In this document: piece by piece, positions 1 through 8,437 of the stretch
Layout of the letters: each line of letters starts with the position of its first letter
Numbering within the stretch: the first letter of the stretch is position 1
Source: Bordetella sp. BOR01
GTDB taxonomy: Bacteria > Pseudomonadota > Gammaproteobacteria > Burkholderiales > Burkholderiaceae_B
Length of the DNA stretch: 64,000 nt
Direction of reading: 5' to 3'
Assembly: GCF_019218885.1 (NCBI RefSeq)
Contig: NZ_JAHUWT010000003.1
Coordinates: forward strand, 248,001-312,000
Made by a program: the position numbers and the translations under genes
The notes under the pieces: generated by a model
Told to the model about the DNA's origin: nothing
Databases searched by the model: none
The model's input: only the letters and a program-made list of their open reading frames with translations

Positions 1-484
1 GGGTAGTGTTCCAGGCCCATACCGCCACCGGAAAGTTGAATGCGCTGATGACGCCGACAACACCCAGCGGATGCCAGGTTTCCCGCATGTGGTGGCCCGG
101 CCGCTCGGAGGCGATCGTCAACCCGTATAGCTGGCGCGACAATCCGACCGCGAAGTCGCAGATGTCGATCATTTCCTGGACTTCGCCCAAGCCCTCCTGG
201 GTGATCTTGCCGGCTTCCCAGGACACCAGTTCCCCCAAGGCCTGCTTATGGCGGCGCAAGAGATCGCCGAACAAGCGCACCAGTTCGCCGCGCCGTGGCG
301 CCGGCACGGCGCGCCAGAGATCGAAGGCGCGTTGCGCACGCTCGATTTTGGCCGCCATGGCAAGCGGGTCATCCAACTGGACCGAAGCGATGCGGCTGCC
401 GTCGATGGGAGTATGGATGGCGTGCGGGCCGGCAGTATACGCAGACCGATCCACACCGAGACTGGCCATGAGATGGTCAACCAT
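1..484 (-). CDS. Aldehyde dehydrogenase, ALDH7-like (3' end cut by window edge)
   Basis: N-terminal 161 residues of an NAD(P)-dependent aldehyde dehydrogenase. The start ATG at 484 gives [12 protein letters not shown], and the visible part runs to the segment [16 protein letters not shown] near the left edge, which is the conserved FNFP region of the cofactor domain. The way the N-terminus reads (a PIDG-like strand followed by [15 protein letters not shown]) resembles the alpha-aminoadipic semialdehyde / piperideine-6-carboxylate dehydrogenase group (ALDH7), which acts in lysine or pipecolate breakdown. The catalytic Cys and Glu lie outside the window, so the substrate is an inference. It is transcribed away from thiG, with 218 bp between the two starts. 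Confidence 0.8.
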   Translation of the reverse strand, partial: MVDHLMASLGVDRSAYTAGPHAIHTPIDGSRIASVQLDDPLAMAAKIERAQRAFDLWRAVPAPRRGELVRLFGDLLRRHKQALGELVSWEAGKITQEGLGEVQEMIDICDFAVGLSRQLYGLTIASERPGHHMRETWHPLGVVGVISAFNFPVAVWAWNTT

Positions 485-702
485 GGGGGGTTCCTTGGAA
501 AGGGTGGAAAAACACAGGGTTGGGCCAGTATGCAGTCGGCGCGACGGCCCCGCCAAACGATGAAAACCGCTCGGATCATTCCGTTTAGTCATGACCCGGG
601 CGGGCCTGCCCGGACCACCTGCCGCCCGGTGCTTTATCATGGACATATCGCCAGCCTGCCGCATGCGCCGGCAACCGCATTTTTTCCCCTGCAAGCATCG
701 CC

Positions 703-1512
703 ATGACCACTCCTGATACCCTGACCATCGCCGGGCGCGAATACCAGTCGCGTCTGCTGGTGGGCACCGGCAAGTACAAAGACTTCGCACAGACCCGCGC
801 CGCGCTCGATGCCAGCGGCACCCAGATCGTCACGGTGGCCATCCGCCGCACCAATATCGGCCAGAATCCCGGCGAGCCCAGCCTGCTCGACTACGTGCCG
901 CCCTCGCAATTCACGCTGCTGCCCAACACCGCCGGCTGCTATAGCGCCGACGATGCCGTACGCACGCTGCGCCTGGCACGCGAACTGCTCGACGGCCACG
1001 ACCTGGTCAAGCTGGAAGTACTGGGCGACTCGCACACGCTGTTTCCCAACATGCCCGAAACGCTGCAGGCCGCCAAGACCCTGGTCGCCGACGGTTTCAA
1101 GGTCATGGTGTATTGCACCGACGACCCCATCCAGTGCCGCATGCTCGAAGACCTGGGCGTGGTGGCCGTCATGCCGCTGGCGTCGCTGATCGGCTCGGGC
1201 ATGGGCATCCTGAACCCCTGGAACCTGCGCCTGATCATCGACCAGGCGCGCGTGCCGGTGCTGGTCGACGCGGGCGTGGGCACGGCCTCCGATGCCGCCA
1301 TCGCCATGGAACTGGGGTGCGACGGCGTGCTGATGAACACCGCCATCGCCGGGGCGCAAGACCCCATCCTGATGGCCGGCGCCATGAAAAAGGCGGTGGA
1401 AGCCGGCCGCGAAGCCTTCCGGGCCGGCCGCACGCCGCGCAAGCTGTACAGCGGCGCCCCCAGTTCGCCCACCGAAGGCCTGATCACCGCCGCCCCGGCC
1501 GCCGCGCGATGA
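703..1512 (+). CDS. thiG: Thiazole synthase ThiG
   Basis: Builds the thiazole phosphate ring of thiamine from 1-deoxy-xylulose 5-phosphate, dehydroglycine and the ThiS thiocarboxylate, in the cytoplasm. The 269-residue TIM-barrel protein is of normal family length. It shows the early GTGKY motif (residues 21-25), the strand [10 protein letters not shown] carrying the Schiff-base Lys at about 103, and the phosphate-binding GVGTASDAA loop. The stop overlaps the thiD start by four bases (ATGA), so the two genes are translationally coupled. No ThiS gene lies in the 218 bp upstream, and I see no TPP riboswitch there, so the sulfur carrier must be encoded elsewhere. Confidence 0.95.
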   Translation: MTTPDTLTIAGREYQSRLLVGTGKYKDFAQTRAALDASGTQIVTVAIRRTNIGQNPGEPSLLDYVPPSQFTLLPNTAGCYSADDAVRTLRLARELLDGHDLVKLEVLGDSHTLFPNMPETLQAAKTLVADGFKVMVYCTDDPIQCRMLEDLGVVAVMPLASLIGSGMGILNPWNLRLIIDQARVPVLVDAGVGTASDAAIAMELGCDGVLMNTAIAGAQDPILMAGAMKKAVEAGREAFRAGRTPRKLYSGAPSSPTEGLITAAPAAAR

Positions 1513-2333
1513 CTGCCTCCCGGCCCATCCCGAATGCCTTGAGCATTGCCGGGGTCGATCCTTCCGGCGGCGCCGGCGTGCTGGCCGACGTCAAGACCAT
1601 GAGCGCGCTGGGCGCCTACGGCTGCGCGGTCATTGCCGCGCTCACGGCCCAGAACACCCAGGGCGTCACGGCCATCGCGCCGGTGCCGCCGGCCTTCGTC
1701 GGGCAGCAGATCGACACCCTGTTCGCCGACGTGCGCATCGACGCGGTCAAGATCGGCATGCTGGGCCAGCAGCCCGTTACCGTCGTCGTGGCCGAGAAAC
1801 TGGCCAAGTGGCTGCCCGCCCACGTCGTGCTGGACCCGGTCATGGTCGCCAAGAGCGGCGACCTGCTGCTCGAGCGCGAGGCGGTGGGCGCGCTGCGCGA
1901 GGCGCTGCTGCCGCAAGCCACCCTGCTCACGCCCAACCTGCCCGAGGCCGGCGTGCTGCTCGACGAGCGCCCCGTCGAGACCCTGAAAGAGATGCGCCGC
2001 GTGGCCGAACGCCTGCGCAACATCATGGCCTACACTGGCCAGCGCTGGGTGATGCTCAAGGGCGGGCACCTGCCCGGCAACGACACCATCGACCTGCTGC
2101 ATGACGGCGACCGCATGATCGAACTGCCCGGCCACCGCATCGAGACGCGCAATACCCACGGCACCGGCTGCACGCTGTCGGCCGCCCTGGCCGCGCTGCT
2201 ACCGCAGGTCGACGACGTGCCCGAGGCCGCCCGCCGCGCCAAGGCCTACCTGGCCGAAGCGCTGCGCCATGCCGACCGCCTGCAGGTGGGCTCGGGCCAC
2301 GGCCCCACGCACCACTTTCATGCCTGGTGGTAG
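1509..2333 (+). CDS. thiD: Hydroxymethylpyrimidine/phosphomethylpyrimidine kinase ThiD
   Basis: Phosphorylates HMP and HMP-phosphate to supply the pyrimidine half of thiamine. The 274-residue ribokinase-fold protein starts with the diagnostic [14 protein letters not shown] segment and carries [10 protein letters not shown] in the middle. The [11 protein letters not shown] anion-hole and catalytic Cys motif lies near residue 220. The start ATG at 1509 overlaps the thiG stop, which fixes the start. ThiG and ThiD make the two halves that ThiE would join, but thiE is not in the window. Confidence 0.95.
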   Translation: MTASRPIPNALSIAGVDPSGGAGVLADVKTMSALGAYGCAVIAALTAQNTQGVTAIAPVPPAFVGQQIDTLFADVRIDAVKIGMLGQQPVTVVVAEKLAKWLPAHVVLDPVMVAKSGDLLLEREAVGALREALLPQATLLTPNLPEAGVLLDERPVETLKEMRRVAERLRNIMAYTGQRWVMLKGGHLPGNDTIDLLHDGDRMIELPGHRIETRNTHGTGCTLSAALAALLPQVDDVPEAARRAKAYLAEALRHADRLQVGSGHGPTHHFHAWW

Positions 2334-2425
2334 GCCCCGTCTGACCCTCACCGGGCCGGGTGCGCAAAAATGCAACGAATCAGTACAATGTCCTGTTGGA
2401 TTTTCCTGAGTTTTCCTTTGCCGTC

Positions 2426-3106
2426 ATGAACGCTTCGACCCTACCCGACGTAGAACAAGCCCGCTTCAACATGGTGGAGCAGCAGATCCGCCCCTGGGAC
2501 GTGCTCGACCCCAAGGTGCTGGACACCCTGTTCGCGGTGCGCCGTGAACAATTCGTGCCCCCGGCGCTGCGCGCCCTGGCGTTTTCCGACCTGGAAATCC
2601 CGTTGCAGATCAACGCGGTCGATACCCGCCAGACCATGCTGGCCCCCAAGGTCGAGGCGCGCCTGACCCAGGAACTGCAACTTACCCCCACCGACTGCGT
2701 GCTGGAAATCGGCACGGGCTCGGGCTACCAGGCGGCGCTGCTGGCGCGCCTGGCCCAGCAAGTCACGTCGGTCGAGATCGACAACCGCCTGGTGGCGTTC
2801 GCGCAGCAGAACCTGCAAATGAACAACGTCACCAACGTCAAGGTCGAGACCGGCGACGGCCGCAATGGCTGGGGCACCACCGAATACGACGCCATCCTGG
2901 TCACCGGTTCGGTGCCGGTGGTTCCCGACGCCGTGAAGTACCAGTTGCGCGTCGGCGGCCGCCTGGTGGTGATCGTCGGCCAAATGCCCATCATGACGGC
3001 CTGTCGCATCACGCGTACCACGGCCGCCAGCTTCGAAACCGTCAACCTGTTCGAAACGGTCGTCAAGCCGCTGCGCGGGGCCACGGTTTCGCAGTTCAAG
3101 TTCTGA
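2426..3106 (+). CDS. Protein-L-isoaspartate O-methyltransferase family protein
   Basis: SAM-dependent methyltransferase of the PCMT family, 226 residues from ATG 2426 (MNASTLPDVEQARF). The SAM-binding loop reads LEIGTGSGYQAALLARL around residue 95, followed by VEIDNRLVAFA and the later GDGRNGW strand. PCMT repairs isoaspartyl residues, but betaproteobacterial members placed next to tolC are often divergent, so the substrate is not proven. A downstream in-frame Met (MVEQQIRPWDVLDP) is an alternative start; many homologues begin near that conserved QQIRPW block. It precedes tolC by 10 bases and is probably co-transcribed with it. Confidence 0.85.
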   Translation: MNASTLPDVEQARFNMVEQQIRPWDVLDPKVLDTLFAVRREQFVPPALRALAFSDLEIPLQINAVDTRQTMLAPKVEARLTQELQLTPTDCVLEIGTGSGYQAALLARLAQQVTSVEIDNRLVAFAQQNLQMNNVTNVKVETGDGRNGWGTTEYDAILVTGSVPVVPDAVKYQLRVGGRLVVIVGQMPIMTACRITRTTAASFETVNLFETVVKPLRGATVSQFKF

Positions 3107-3116
3107 TTCTCGACGC

Positions 3117-4448
3117 ATGCGCGCCGGATCGCTTGCAGGCACGCTGGTCCTGGCGCTTGCCGCATGCCTGGGCGCGCCGGCCCAGGCCGCCGAAGACCTG
3201 CTGCAGGTCTGGCGCCTGGCATTAGCCAAAGATCCGCTCTACGCCGCCGCCCGCGCCTCGTATCGCGCGTCCATCGAGCAATTGCCGCAAGCGCGCGCCG
3301 ACCTGTTGCCGGCGGTCAATGCCGAAGTCGGTGGCGCCTACGAAGAAACCCGGGCCACGCGCAACATATCCACGCGTCGCCGCGACGGCACCCGCGGCAC
3401 CTGGGACTTGATCCTGACCCAGCCGCTGTACGACTGGTCGCGCTGGCAGCGCTACGAGCAAGCCAAGCTGGGGGTGGCCGACGCCGAACTGCAGTTGCAG
3501 CAGGCCTACCAAGACCTGCTGCTACGCGTCTCGGATGCCTATTTCAACGTATTGGCCGCGCAAGACACCCTGACTGCCACTGAAGGCGAGAAAGCCGCGG
3601 TGGGTGCCCAACTAGAAGCAGCCAAGCGCAATTTCGAGCTGGGCAATTCCACCATCACGGATACTTACGAAGCCCAGGCCCGCTACGACCTGGTGGTGGC
3701 GCAAGAACTGCTGCAGCAAAATGCCCTGGACGTGCTGCGCGACCAGTTGGCACAGATCATCGGCCAGCCGTCGGGCGCGTTGGCCGAACTGCCCGGCAGC
3801 GTGCCGTTGCCGCCCCCGCAGCCTGCCCGCCAGAACGATTGGTCGACCCAGGCCGAGGCTGCCAGCCTGACAGTGGCGCGCGCCCAACTGCAAACCCAGA
3901 TCGCCCAGCGCGACATCCAGGTGGCGCGTAGCGGCCACTATCCTACCTTGAGCCTGCGTGCCAGCAGCGGCAACGCCATCGGCGCGAACCGCGACGTTGC
4001 TGGCAGCCGTGCCGTCGACAGCTCGGTCGGGCTGGTGTTGTCGGTGCCTATTTATTCGGGCGGCGGTGTTTCTTCTCAGGTAACAGAAAAAGTCCAACTC
4101 GAACAAAAGGCGCGCAACGACTACGAAGCCGCCCGCCGCCAGGCAGTGCAGCTGGCCCGCCAGTACTACACCGGCGTCGTCGCCGGCCTGGCCCGCATCG
4201 CCGCGCTCGAAGCCGGCGAAAAATCCAGCCGCGCGGCGGTACAGGCCAATCAAACCGGCTACGAAATCGGCGTACGCATCAACCTGGACGTGCTCAACGC
4301 CCAGCAACAGCTCTACGCCACCCAGCGCGACCTGGCCCAGGCCCGCTACCGCACCCTGCTGGATGGCCTGCGGCTCAAGGCCACCGGCGGCATCCTGTCG
4401 GAAGCCGACCTGGAAGCCGTCAACCGCCTGCTACGCCTGCCCAACTGA
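3117..4448 (+). CDS. tolC: TolC-family outer membrane efflux/secretion channel
   Basis: Outer membrane trunk of type I secretion and tripartite efflux systems. The 443-residue precursor has a signal peptide ending near AQAAEDLLQVW, followed by two copies of the outer-membrane-factor repeat rich in long amphipathic helices. These begin with LALAKDPLYAAARASY and end with the helix GVRINLDVLNAQQQLYATQRDL. That length and pattern match the TolC subfamily used for type I secretion rather than the longer NodT/OprM lipoprotein type, because no lipobox Cys is present. It follows the methyltransferase at 10 bases. No inner membrane pump or adaptor gene is next to it. Confidence 0.92.
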   Translation: MRAGSLAGTLVLALAACLGAPAQAAEDLLQVWRLALAKDPLYAAARASYRASIEQLPQARADLLPAVNAEVGGAYEETRATRNISTRRRDGTRGTWDLILTQPLYDWSRWQRYEQAKLGVADAELQLQQAYQDLLLRVSDAYFNVLAAQDTLTATEGEKAAVGAQLEAAKRNFELGNSTITDTYEAQARYDLVVAQELLQQNALDVLRDQLAQIIGQPSGALAELPGSVPLPPPQPARQNDWSTQAEAASLTVARAQLQTQIAQRDIQVARSGHYPTLSLRASSGNAIGANRDVAGSRAVDSSVGLVLSVPIYSGGGVSSQVTEKVQLEQKARNDYEAARRQAVQLARQYYTGVVAGLARIAALEAGEKSSRAAVQANQTGYEIGVRINLDVLNAQQQLYATQRDLAQARYRTLLDGLRLKATGGILSEADLEAVNRLLRLPN

Positions 4449-4501
4449 GCCGCCGGCCGAACAACTCATCCGCCCTGGGCCAGGCACCGGCAGCGGGCTG
4501 C

Positions 4502-4987
4502 CTACCCGCGTATTCTCTTGACCAGCGACGTCGTCGACCGCTCGAACTCGAACGGAATCGCCAGCGCGCGTCCCCCCCAGGTCTTGACCAGGGCGGTCTC
4601 GGGCAGGGTTTCCATGTCGTAGTCGCCGCCCTTGACGATCAGGTCGGGGCGCAGTTCGCCAATGATCTCGACCGGCGTGTCTTCATGAAACCAGGTCACC
4701 GCGCTGACGCAACCCAGCGCCGCCAGCAGCGCGGCGCGGTCTTCCTGGCGGTTGAGGGGCCGATCGTCGCCCTTGCCCAGGCGGCGCACCGAATCGTCGG
4801 TATTGATGGCCACCACCAGCGTGGCGCCCAGTTGCGCGGCCTGGTCCAGGTAAGTGGCATGCCCCCGATGCAGGATGTCGAACACGCCATTGGTGAACAC
4901 CAGCGGCCGGGGCAGCTTGCCCAGGGCGATGGCGGCCGCGCAGGCGTCGCGGGACAGGATCTTGGATTCGAAACGGGCGGCGGACAT
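4502..4987 (-). CDS. rfaE2: D-glycero-beta-D-manno-heptose 1-phosphate adenylyltransferase RfaE2
   Basis: Transfers AMP from ATP to heptose 1-phosphate to make ADP-heptose for the LPS inner core. The protein has 161 residues and is the stand-alone C-terminal half of the bifunctional HldE. The nucleotidyltransferase motif HRGH is at residues 40-43 within TNGVFDILHRGH, and KGGDYD lies about two thirds along. I chose ATG 4987 (MSAARFESKIL). The kinase half (RfaE1) is not adjacent. A phosphoheptose isomerase gene near 53 kb and the Kdo genes near 40 kb belong to the same envelope pathway. Confidence 0.93.
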   Translation of the reverse strand: MSAARFESKILSRDACAAAIALGKLPRPLVFTNGVFDILHRGHATYLDQAAQLGATLVVAINTDDSVRRLGKGDDRPLNRQEDRAALLAALGCVSAVTWFHEDTPVEIIGELRPDLIVKGGDYDMETLPETALVKTWGGRALAIPFEFERSTTSLVKRIRG

Positions 4988-5025
4988 GCGGCGATTGTAC
5001 GACGCTGTCCGCCCGCCCCGCCTCG

Positions 5026-5910
5026 TCAGGTGCCGGCCGGAACGATCAGCTCGGACTGCCCACCGGCCGCGGCCAGCTGGTTGATTTCCTTGCGATAGCG
5101 GTTCAGGTCTTTCACCGTATCGAAGCTGCGCCCCATCAGGCTGGACAAGATGTGCAGGATGCGGCTGGCCACTTTCTGTTCCCAGTTGCCGTCGAAGCGG
5201 ATCTGCGTATCCAGCCAGTGTTCCAGCCAACCGGGCTCGGGCAGTCGAGACTGCACCGTGTCGTTCGGGAACAGGCCCTTGTTGACGTGCAGGTTGGTCG
5301 GGTGCATGGCCTGGGCCGTGCGGCTGGCCGATGCCATCAGCACGCCGATCTTCGAGAACGACAGCCGGGCCTGCTCGCTGACGCGCTGGCCGCGATCGTG
5401 CAGGGCCCGGCGCATGTACTGCAAGTAGGCGCCCGCGTGGCGTGCCTCGTCGCGCGAGATGGTCTGGTAGATGGCCCTGATGACCGGCTCGGTATGCCAT
5501 TCGGCGGCGCGACGATACCAGTGGTTCAGGCGCACCTCGCCGCAGAAGTGCAGCATCAGCGTCTCGAGCTCGGGTGCCGGATCGAATTCAAAGCGCACCT
5601 TGTGCAGCTCTTCTTCAGTGGGCACCAGGTCGGGGCGGAAACGGCGCAGGTATTCAATCAGCACCAGCGCATGTTTCTGCTCTTCGAAAAACCACACCGA
5701 CATGAACGCGCAGAAATCGCTGTCGCCGCGATTGTCGCGCAGGAACATCTCGGTGGCCGGCAATGCCGCCCATTCAGTGATGGCGTTCATCTTGATGGTA
5801 TACGCCTGTTCGTCCGACAGCTTGCTGCGGTCGAAGTCGTCCCAGGGTATGTCGCTTGCCATGTTCCAGCGCACGGCTTCCATGGTCTTGAAGAGTTCAG
5901 GATAAAGCAT
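5026..5910 (-). CDS. Ferritin-like di-iron protein, acyl-ACP desaturase-like
   Basis: 294 residues from ATG 5910 (MLYPELFKTM), preceded by an AAGGGC ribosome-binding site. The helical body carries a complete di-iron ligand pattern: E46, E77-x-x-H80 (in FFEEQKHALV), E125 (in CGEVRLNHWY) and E155-x-x-H158 (in RDEARHAG). Four Glu and two His in E/ExxH/E/ExxH order are typical of soluble acyl-ACP desaturases and related oxygen-activating ferritin-like proteins. The actual substrate is unknown; a fatty-acyl desaturase or hydroxylase role is an inference. The most interesting feature is upstream: three 11-bp TGTCAT-type repeats and a sigma70 promoter suggest control by PhoB, whose gene lies about 5 kb away. 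Confidence 0.8.
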   Translation of the reverse strand: MLYPELFKTMEAVRWNMASDIPWDDFDRSKLSDEQAYTIKMNAITEWAALPATEMFLRDNRGDSDFCAFMSVWFFEEQKHALVLIEYLRRFRPDLVPTEEELHKVRFEFDPAPELETLMLHFCGEVRLNHWYRRAAEWHTEPVIRAIYQTISRDEARHAGAYLQYMRRALHDRGQRVSEQARLSFSKIGVLMASASRTAQAMHPTNLHVNKGLFPNDTVQSRLPEPGWLEHWLDTQIRFDGNWEQKVASRILHILSSLMGRSFDTVKDLNRYRKEINQLAAAGGQSELIVPAGT

Positions 5911-5981
5911 GGTGTGCCCTTGTTGGTCCCGCGTGGGGCTATATAACTTCAAAAGAATGCCGTTCGTTCGTCACGGCCCGG

Positions 5982-6003
5982 ACCCTGCGCTATCGCGCAG
6001 GGT
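5982..6003. repeat. Perfect inverted repeat in the leader of the di-iron gene
   Basis: Nine-base arms ACCCTGCGC and GCGCAGGGT around a TATC loop. It lies just downstream of the proposed -10 element of the minus-strand promoter, so it would overlap the transcription start or form a stem at the very 5' end of the mRNA. Read on the plus strand it is followed by TTATTTAT, a poor terminator tail. Function unknown. Confidence 0.6.
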
Positions 6004-6005
6004 TA

Positions 6006-6034
6006 TTTATCGCCGGACCGCACGAAACTGTCAT
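6006..6034 (-). promoter_or_regulatory. Probable sigma70 promoter of the di-iron gene
   Basis: On the minus strand, ATGACA (6034-6029, five of six matches to TTGACA) is followed by 17 bases and GATAAA (6011-6006, four of six matches to TATAAT). The -35 element sits inside the last repeat of the Pho-box-like array. Transcription would start near 6000, leaving a leader of about 90 bases. Confidence 0.5.
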
Positions 6035-6060
6035 GACAATTCGATGACTAATTCATGACA
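6028..6060 (-). promoter_or_regulatory. Pho-box-like array (three 11-bp repeats)
   Basis: Read on the minus strand, three consecutive 11-mers occur without a gap: TGTCATGAATT, AGTCATCGAAT and TGTCATGACAG. The six-base cores are TGTCAT, AGTCAT and TGTCAT at an exact 11-bp period, with mostly AT-rich spacers. This is the architecture of PhoB operators (CTGTCAT repeats, 11 bp). The array is 118-150 bases upstream of the di-iron gene at 5910 and overlaps its predicted -35 region, as activator sites do in Pho promoters. Confidence 0.7.
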
Positions 6061-6075
6061 TTTCGGCCCGACAGG

Positions 6076-7629
6076 TCAGCGGGTAAGTGCCCACAGGGCT
6101 ACCCCCACTGCCAGCGCCAGCACGGCCGCCAAGGCGGCCAGCAGGCGATTGCCCTGTTCCTGCGACTGCCGCAGGCGGGTCATTTCAAGCAGCAATTTCG
6201 GTGCCACATCGGGCCGGCTGAGCTGCTCGTGCATCAGCCGCGGCAGGGTCGGCAGTATCTGCGACCACTGCGCGGCTTCCTTGGACAGCGATTTGCGCAG
6301 GCCATCCAGGCCCATGCGCTGGCGCATCCAGTTTTCCAGGTACGGCTTGGCGGTTTTCCAGAGGTCGAGGTTGGGATCCAGCTGGCGCCCCAGCCCCTCG
6401 ACGTTGAGCAGCGTTTTCTGCAGCAACACCAGTTGCGGCTGGATCTCGACGTTGAAGCGGCGCGAGGTCTGGAACAAGCGCAACAGTACCTGCCCCAGCG
6501 AGATCTCGGCCAGCGGCCGGTCGAAATAGGGTTCGCACACCGCGCGTACCGCGCCTTCCAGTGCCTCTTCGCGCGTGTCGGGCGGTACCCAGCCCGATTC
6601 GATATGCAACTGCGCCACCCGCCGGTAGTCGCGGTGGAAGAACGCCAGGAAATTCTGCGCCAGGTAATTCTTGTCGAACTCGGACAGCGAGCCGACGATG
6701 CCGAAATCGAGCGCGATATAACGCCCCAGGGTCTCGGGCCGGTCGGACACATAGATGTTGCCCGGGTGCATGTCGGCGTGGAAAAAGCCGTCGGAAAACA
6801 CCTGGGTGAAGAAGATGTCGACCCCGCTGCGTGCCAGCGTGGCAATGTCGATGCCCGCGGCGCGCAGGCGGTCGATCTGGCCCACCGGGATACCGTACAT
6901 GCGTTGCATGGTGAACACAGTGGAAGTCGTGTATTCCCAGATGACCTCGGGCACGATCAGCAGGTCGCCGCGTCCGGAGGCCGCATCGAAATTGCGCCGC
7001 AACTGGCTGCAATTCGAGGCTTCGCGCACCAGGTCGAGTTCATCGTGCAGATAATTGTCGAACTCGGCCACCACTTCGCGTGGCTTCAGGCGACGGCCAT
7101 CGGGCCCGGTGCGCTCGACAATGCGCGCCACGATGCGCAACAGCGACAGGTCGCGCTCGATGGCGCGGCGCATGCCGGGCCGCAGCACTTTCACCGCGAC
7201 TTCGCGGCCGTCGTGCAGCACGGCGAAATGCACCTGGGCGATCGAGGCCGAGGCAACCGGGTCCACGTCGAATTGGGCGAATAACTGCGCCGGCGCGGCA
7301 CCCAGCGCGGCCTCGATGCAAGCGGCCGCCTGGACCGACGGAAACGGCGGCACGCGGTCTTGCAGCAGCGCCAGTTCGTCGGCGATGTCGGCCGGGATGA
7401 GGTCGCGCCGGGTGGACAGCACCTGGCCGAACTTGACGAAGATCGGGCCCAGCGATTCCAGCGCGCGCCGCAGCCGCAACCCGCGCGGCGCGCGCGGCCG
7501 CATGCCCAGCCGGATCAGCCAGCGCAGACCGTTGGCCAGCGGATGATTCAGGCTGGACAGCACCAGGTCGTCCAGGCCGAACCGGAACGCCACATACAGG
7601 ATGCGTAGTACGCGCAGGAAGCTGGGCAT
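6076..7629 (-). CDS. ubiB: Ubiquinone biosynthesis regulatory kinase-like protein UbiB
   Basis: Atypical protein-kinase-like ATPase needed for aerobic ubiquinone synthesis at the inner membrane. 517 residues from ATG 7629 ([15 protein letters not shown]). The UbiB-specific KxGQ motif is KFGQ at 66-69, the Ala-rich loop is [11 protein letters not shown], the Lys strand is AVKVLRPG, and the metal/catalytic region reads [11 protein letters not shown] followed by ALDFGIVG. The C-terminus has a hydrophobic anchor ([20 protein letters not shown]). It lies four bases after ubiJ, and an open frame extending further upstream only reads through ubiJ in another frame. Confidence 0.95.
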   Translation of the reverse strand: MPSFLRVLRILYVAFRFGLDDLVLSSLNHPLANGLRWLIRLGMRPRAPRGLRLRRALESLGPIFVKFGQVLSTRRDLIPADIADELALLQDRVPPFPSVQAAACIEAALGAAPAQLFAQFDVDPVASASIAQVHFAVLHDGREVAVKVLRPGMRRAIERDLSLLRIVARIVERTGPDGRRLKPREVVAEFDNYLHDELDLVREASNCSQLRRNFDAASGRGDLLIVPEVIWEYTTSTVFTMQRMYGIPVGQIDRLRAAGIDIATLARSGVDIFFTQVFSDGFFHADMHPGNIYVSDRPETLGRYIALDFGIVGSLSEFDKNYLAQNFLAFFHRDYRRVAQLHIESGWVPPDTREEALEGAVRAVCEPYFDRPLAEISLGQVLLRLFQTSRRFNVEIQPQLVLLQKTLLNVEGLGRQLDPNLDLWKTAKPYLENWMRQRMGLDGLRKSLSKEAAQWSQILPTLPRLMHEQLSRPDVAPKLLLEMTRLRQSQEQGNRLLAALAAVLALAVGVALWALTR

Positions 7630-7633
7630 GGAG

Positions 7634-8272
7634 TCAGGCGCCCCGCTGTCGCGCCAGGCGGGCCAGGCGTGCATCCAGCTCGGCCGCCTTGCGCGCCACG
7701 GCATCGCCGTGCCGGCCCAGTTCGGCCAGGTCTTGGTGCCACTGGGCCAACAGCGGCGCCCCGGCCAGCACACCACGCTCTTCGGCCAGGTATTCCGACA
7801 CGTTGCGTCCCAGGCTGGTCGCCGCGGCGCGTACGCCCTGGTTGGCCGCGCGCGCGCCGGCCGCCAGGCGCGCCGCCGGAATATCGCCCACCACGCGGGC
7901 CAGGTCGTCTTCGGGATCCCAGCGCAAGTTGGCGGCCAGGTCGGCCACTACGCGCGCAAGCGCGGCATCGCCGGCAATGTGCGTGGCCTCGGCCACGTCG
8001 GGCTTGTCTTGCCCGGGCAGCAGGCGCAGCGGATTGAATTTGGCCGGATCGACGGTCAGGGTCACGTCGGGCACCACGGCGGCATCGGCCAGGTCGGCAT
8101 ACCCTTCGCTGTTGATGGCCAGCCCGGCCGCGAATCCACCCAGCGCAAAACGCACTGTCTTGCCGGCATGGCGCGCCAGGCGTTCACGTGCCCAGGCTTC
8201 GCGCGCCAGCAAGGTATTAAGCGCGCGAACCGCCAGACGCGGGGGGGTGGGCAATACGGAAAAGGGCAGCAT
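7634..8272 (-). CDS. ubiJ: Ubiquinone biosynthesis accessory factor UbiJ (SCP2-like)
   Basis: 212-residue accessory protein of the soluble ubiquinone-synthesis complex, thought to bind the hydrophobic intermediates. The N-terminal half is an SCP2-type lipid-binding domain: the [14 protein letters not shown] strand region, then DVTLTVDP and [29 protein letters not shown]. The C-terminal half is a charged helix rich in Ala, Glu and Arg. It sits directly upstream of ubiB in the usual ubiE-ubiJ-ubiB order, but here a Tim44-like gene separates it from ubiE. Confidence 0.9.
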   Translation of the reverse strand: MLPFSVLPTPPRLAVRALNTLLAREAWARERLARHAGKTVRFALGGFAAGLAINSEGYADLADAAVVPDVTLTVDPAKFNPLRLLPGQDKPDVAEATHIAGDAALARVVADLAANLRWDPEDDLARVVGDIPAARLAAGARAANQGVRAAATSLGRNVSEYLAEERGVLAGAPLLAQWHQDLAELGRHGDAVARKAAELDARLARLARQRGA

Positions 8273-8407
8273 CTATGCTAGGGGGCCTGCCTGCTGCAGG
8301 CCCGGCCGAATAAACGGACAAACCCGGAGTTTACCGGGTCGGGCGCATGCCCGCCCCGCATGCGCGGCGTCGCACCGCTGAATGCCGGGCGGCAGGTCCT
8401 TGCCAGG

Positions 8408-8431
8408 CCGGGCGCCGCGGTAGGCGCCCGG
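8408..8431. terminator. GC-rich stem-loop after the Tim44-like gene
   Basis: Nine-base arms CCGGGCGCC and GGCGCCCGG around GCGGTA, seven bases beyond the stop of the minus-strand Tim44-like gene. There is no following T run, so it may pause transcription, assist Rho or stabilise the mRNA end rather than be a classical intrinsic terminator. Confidence 0.45.
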
Positions 8432-8437
8432 GGCCGA

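Noticed and set aside
485-702. TPP riboswitch or thiS gene before thiG
   Set aside because: No THI-element blocks and no short frame ending in Gly-Gly were found.
8283-8302. Inverted repeat GGCCTGC / GCAGGCC near the ubiJ start as an operator
   Set aside because: Short, GC-rich and of a kind expected by chance in this genome; no supporting spacing or promoter.
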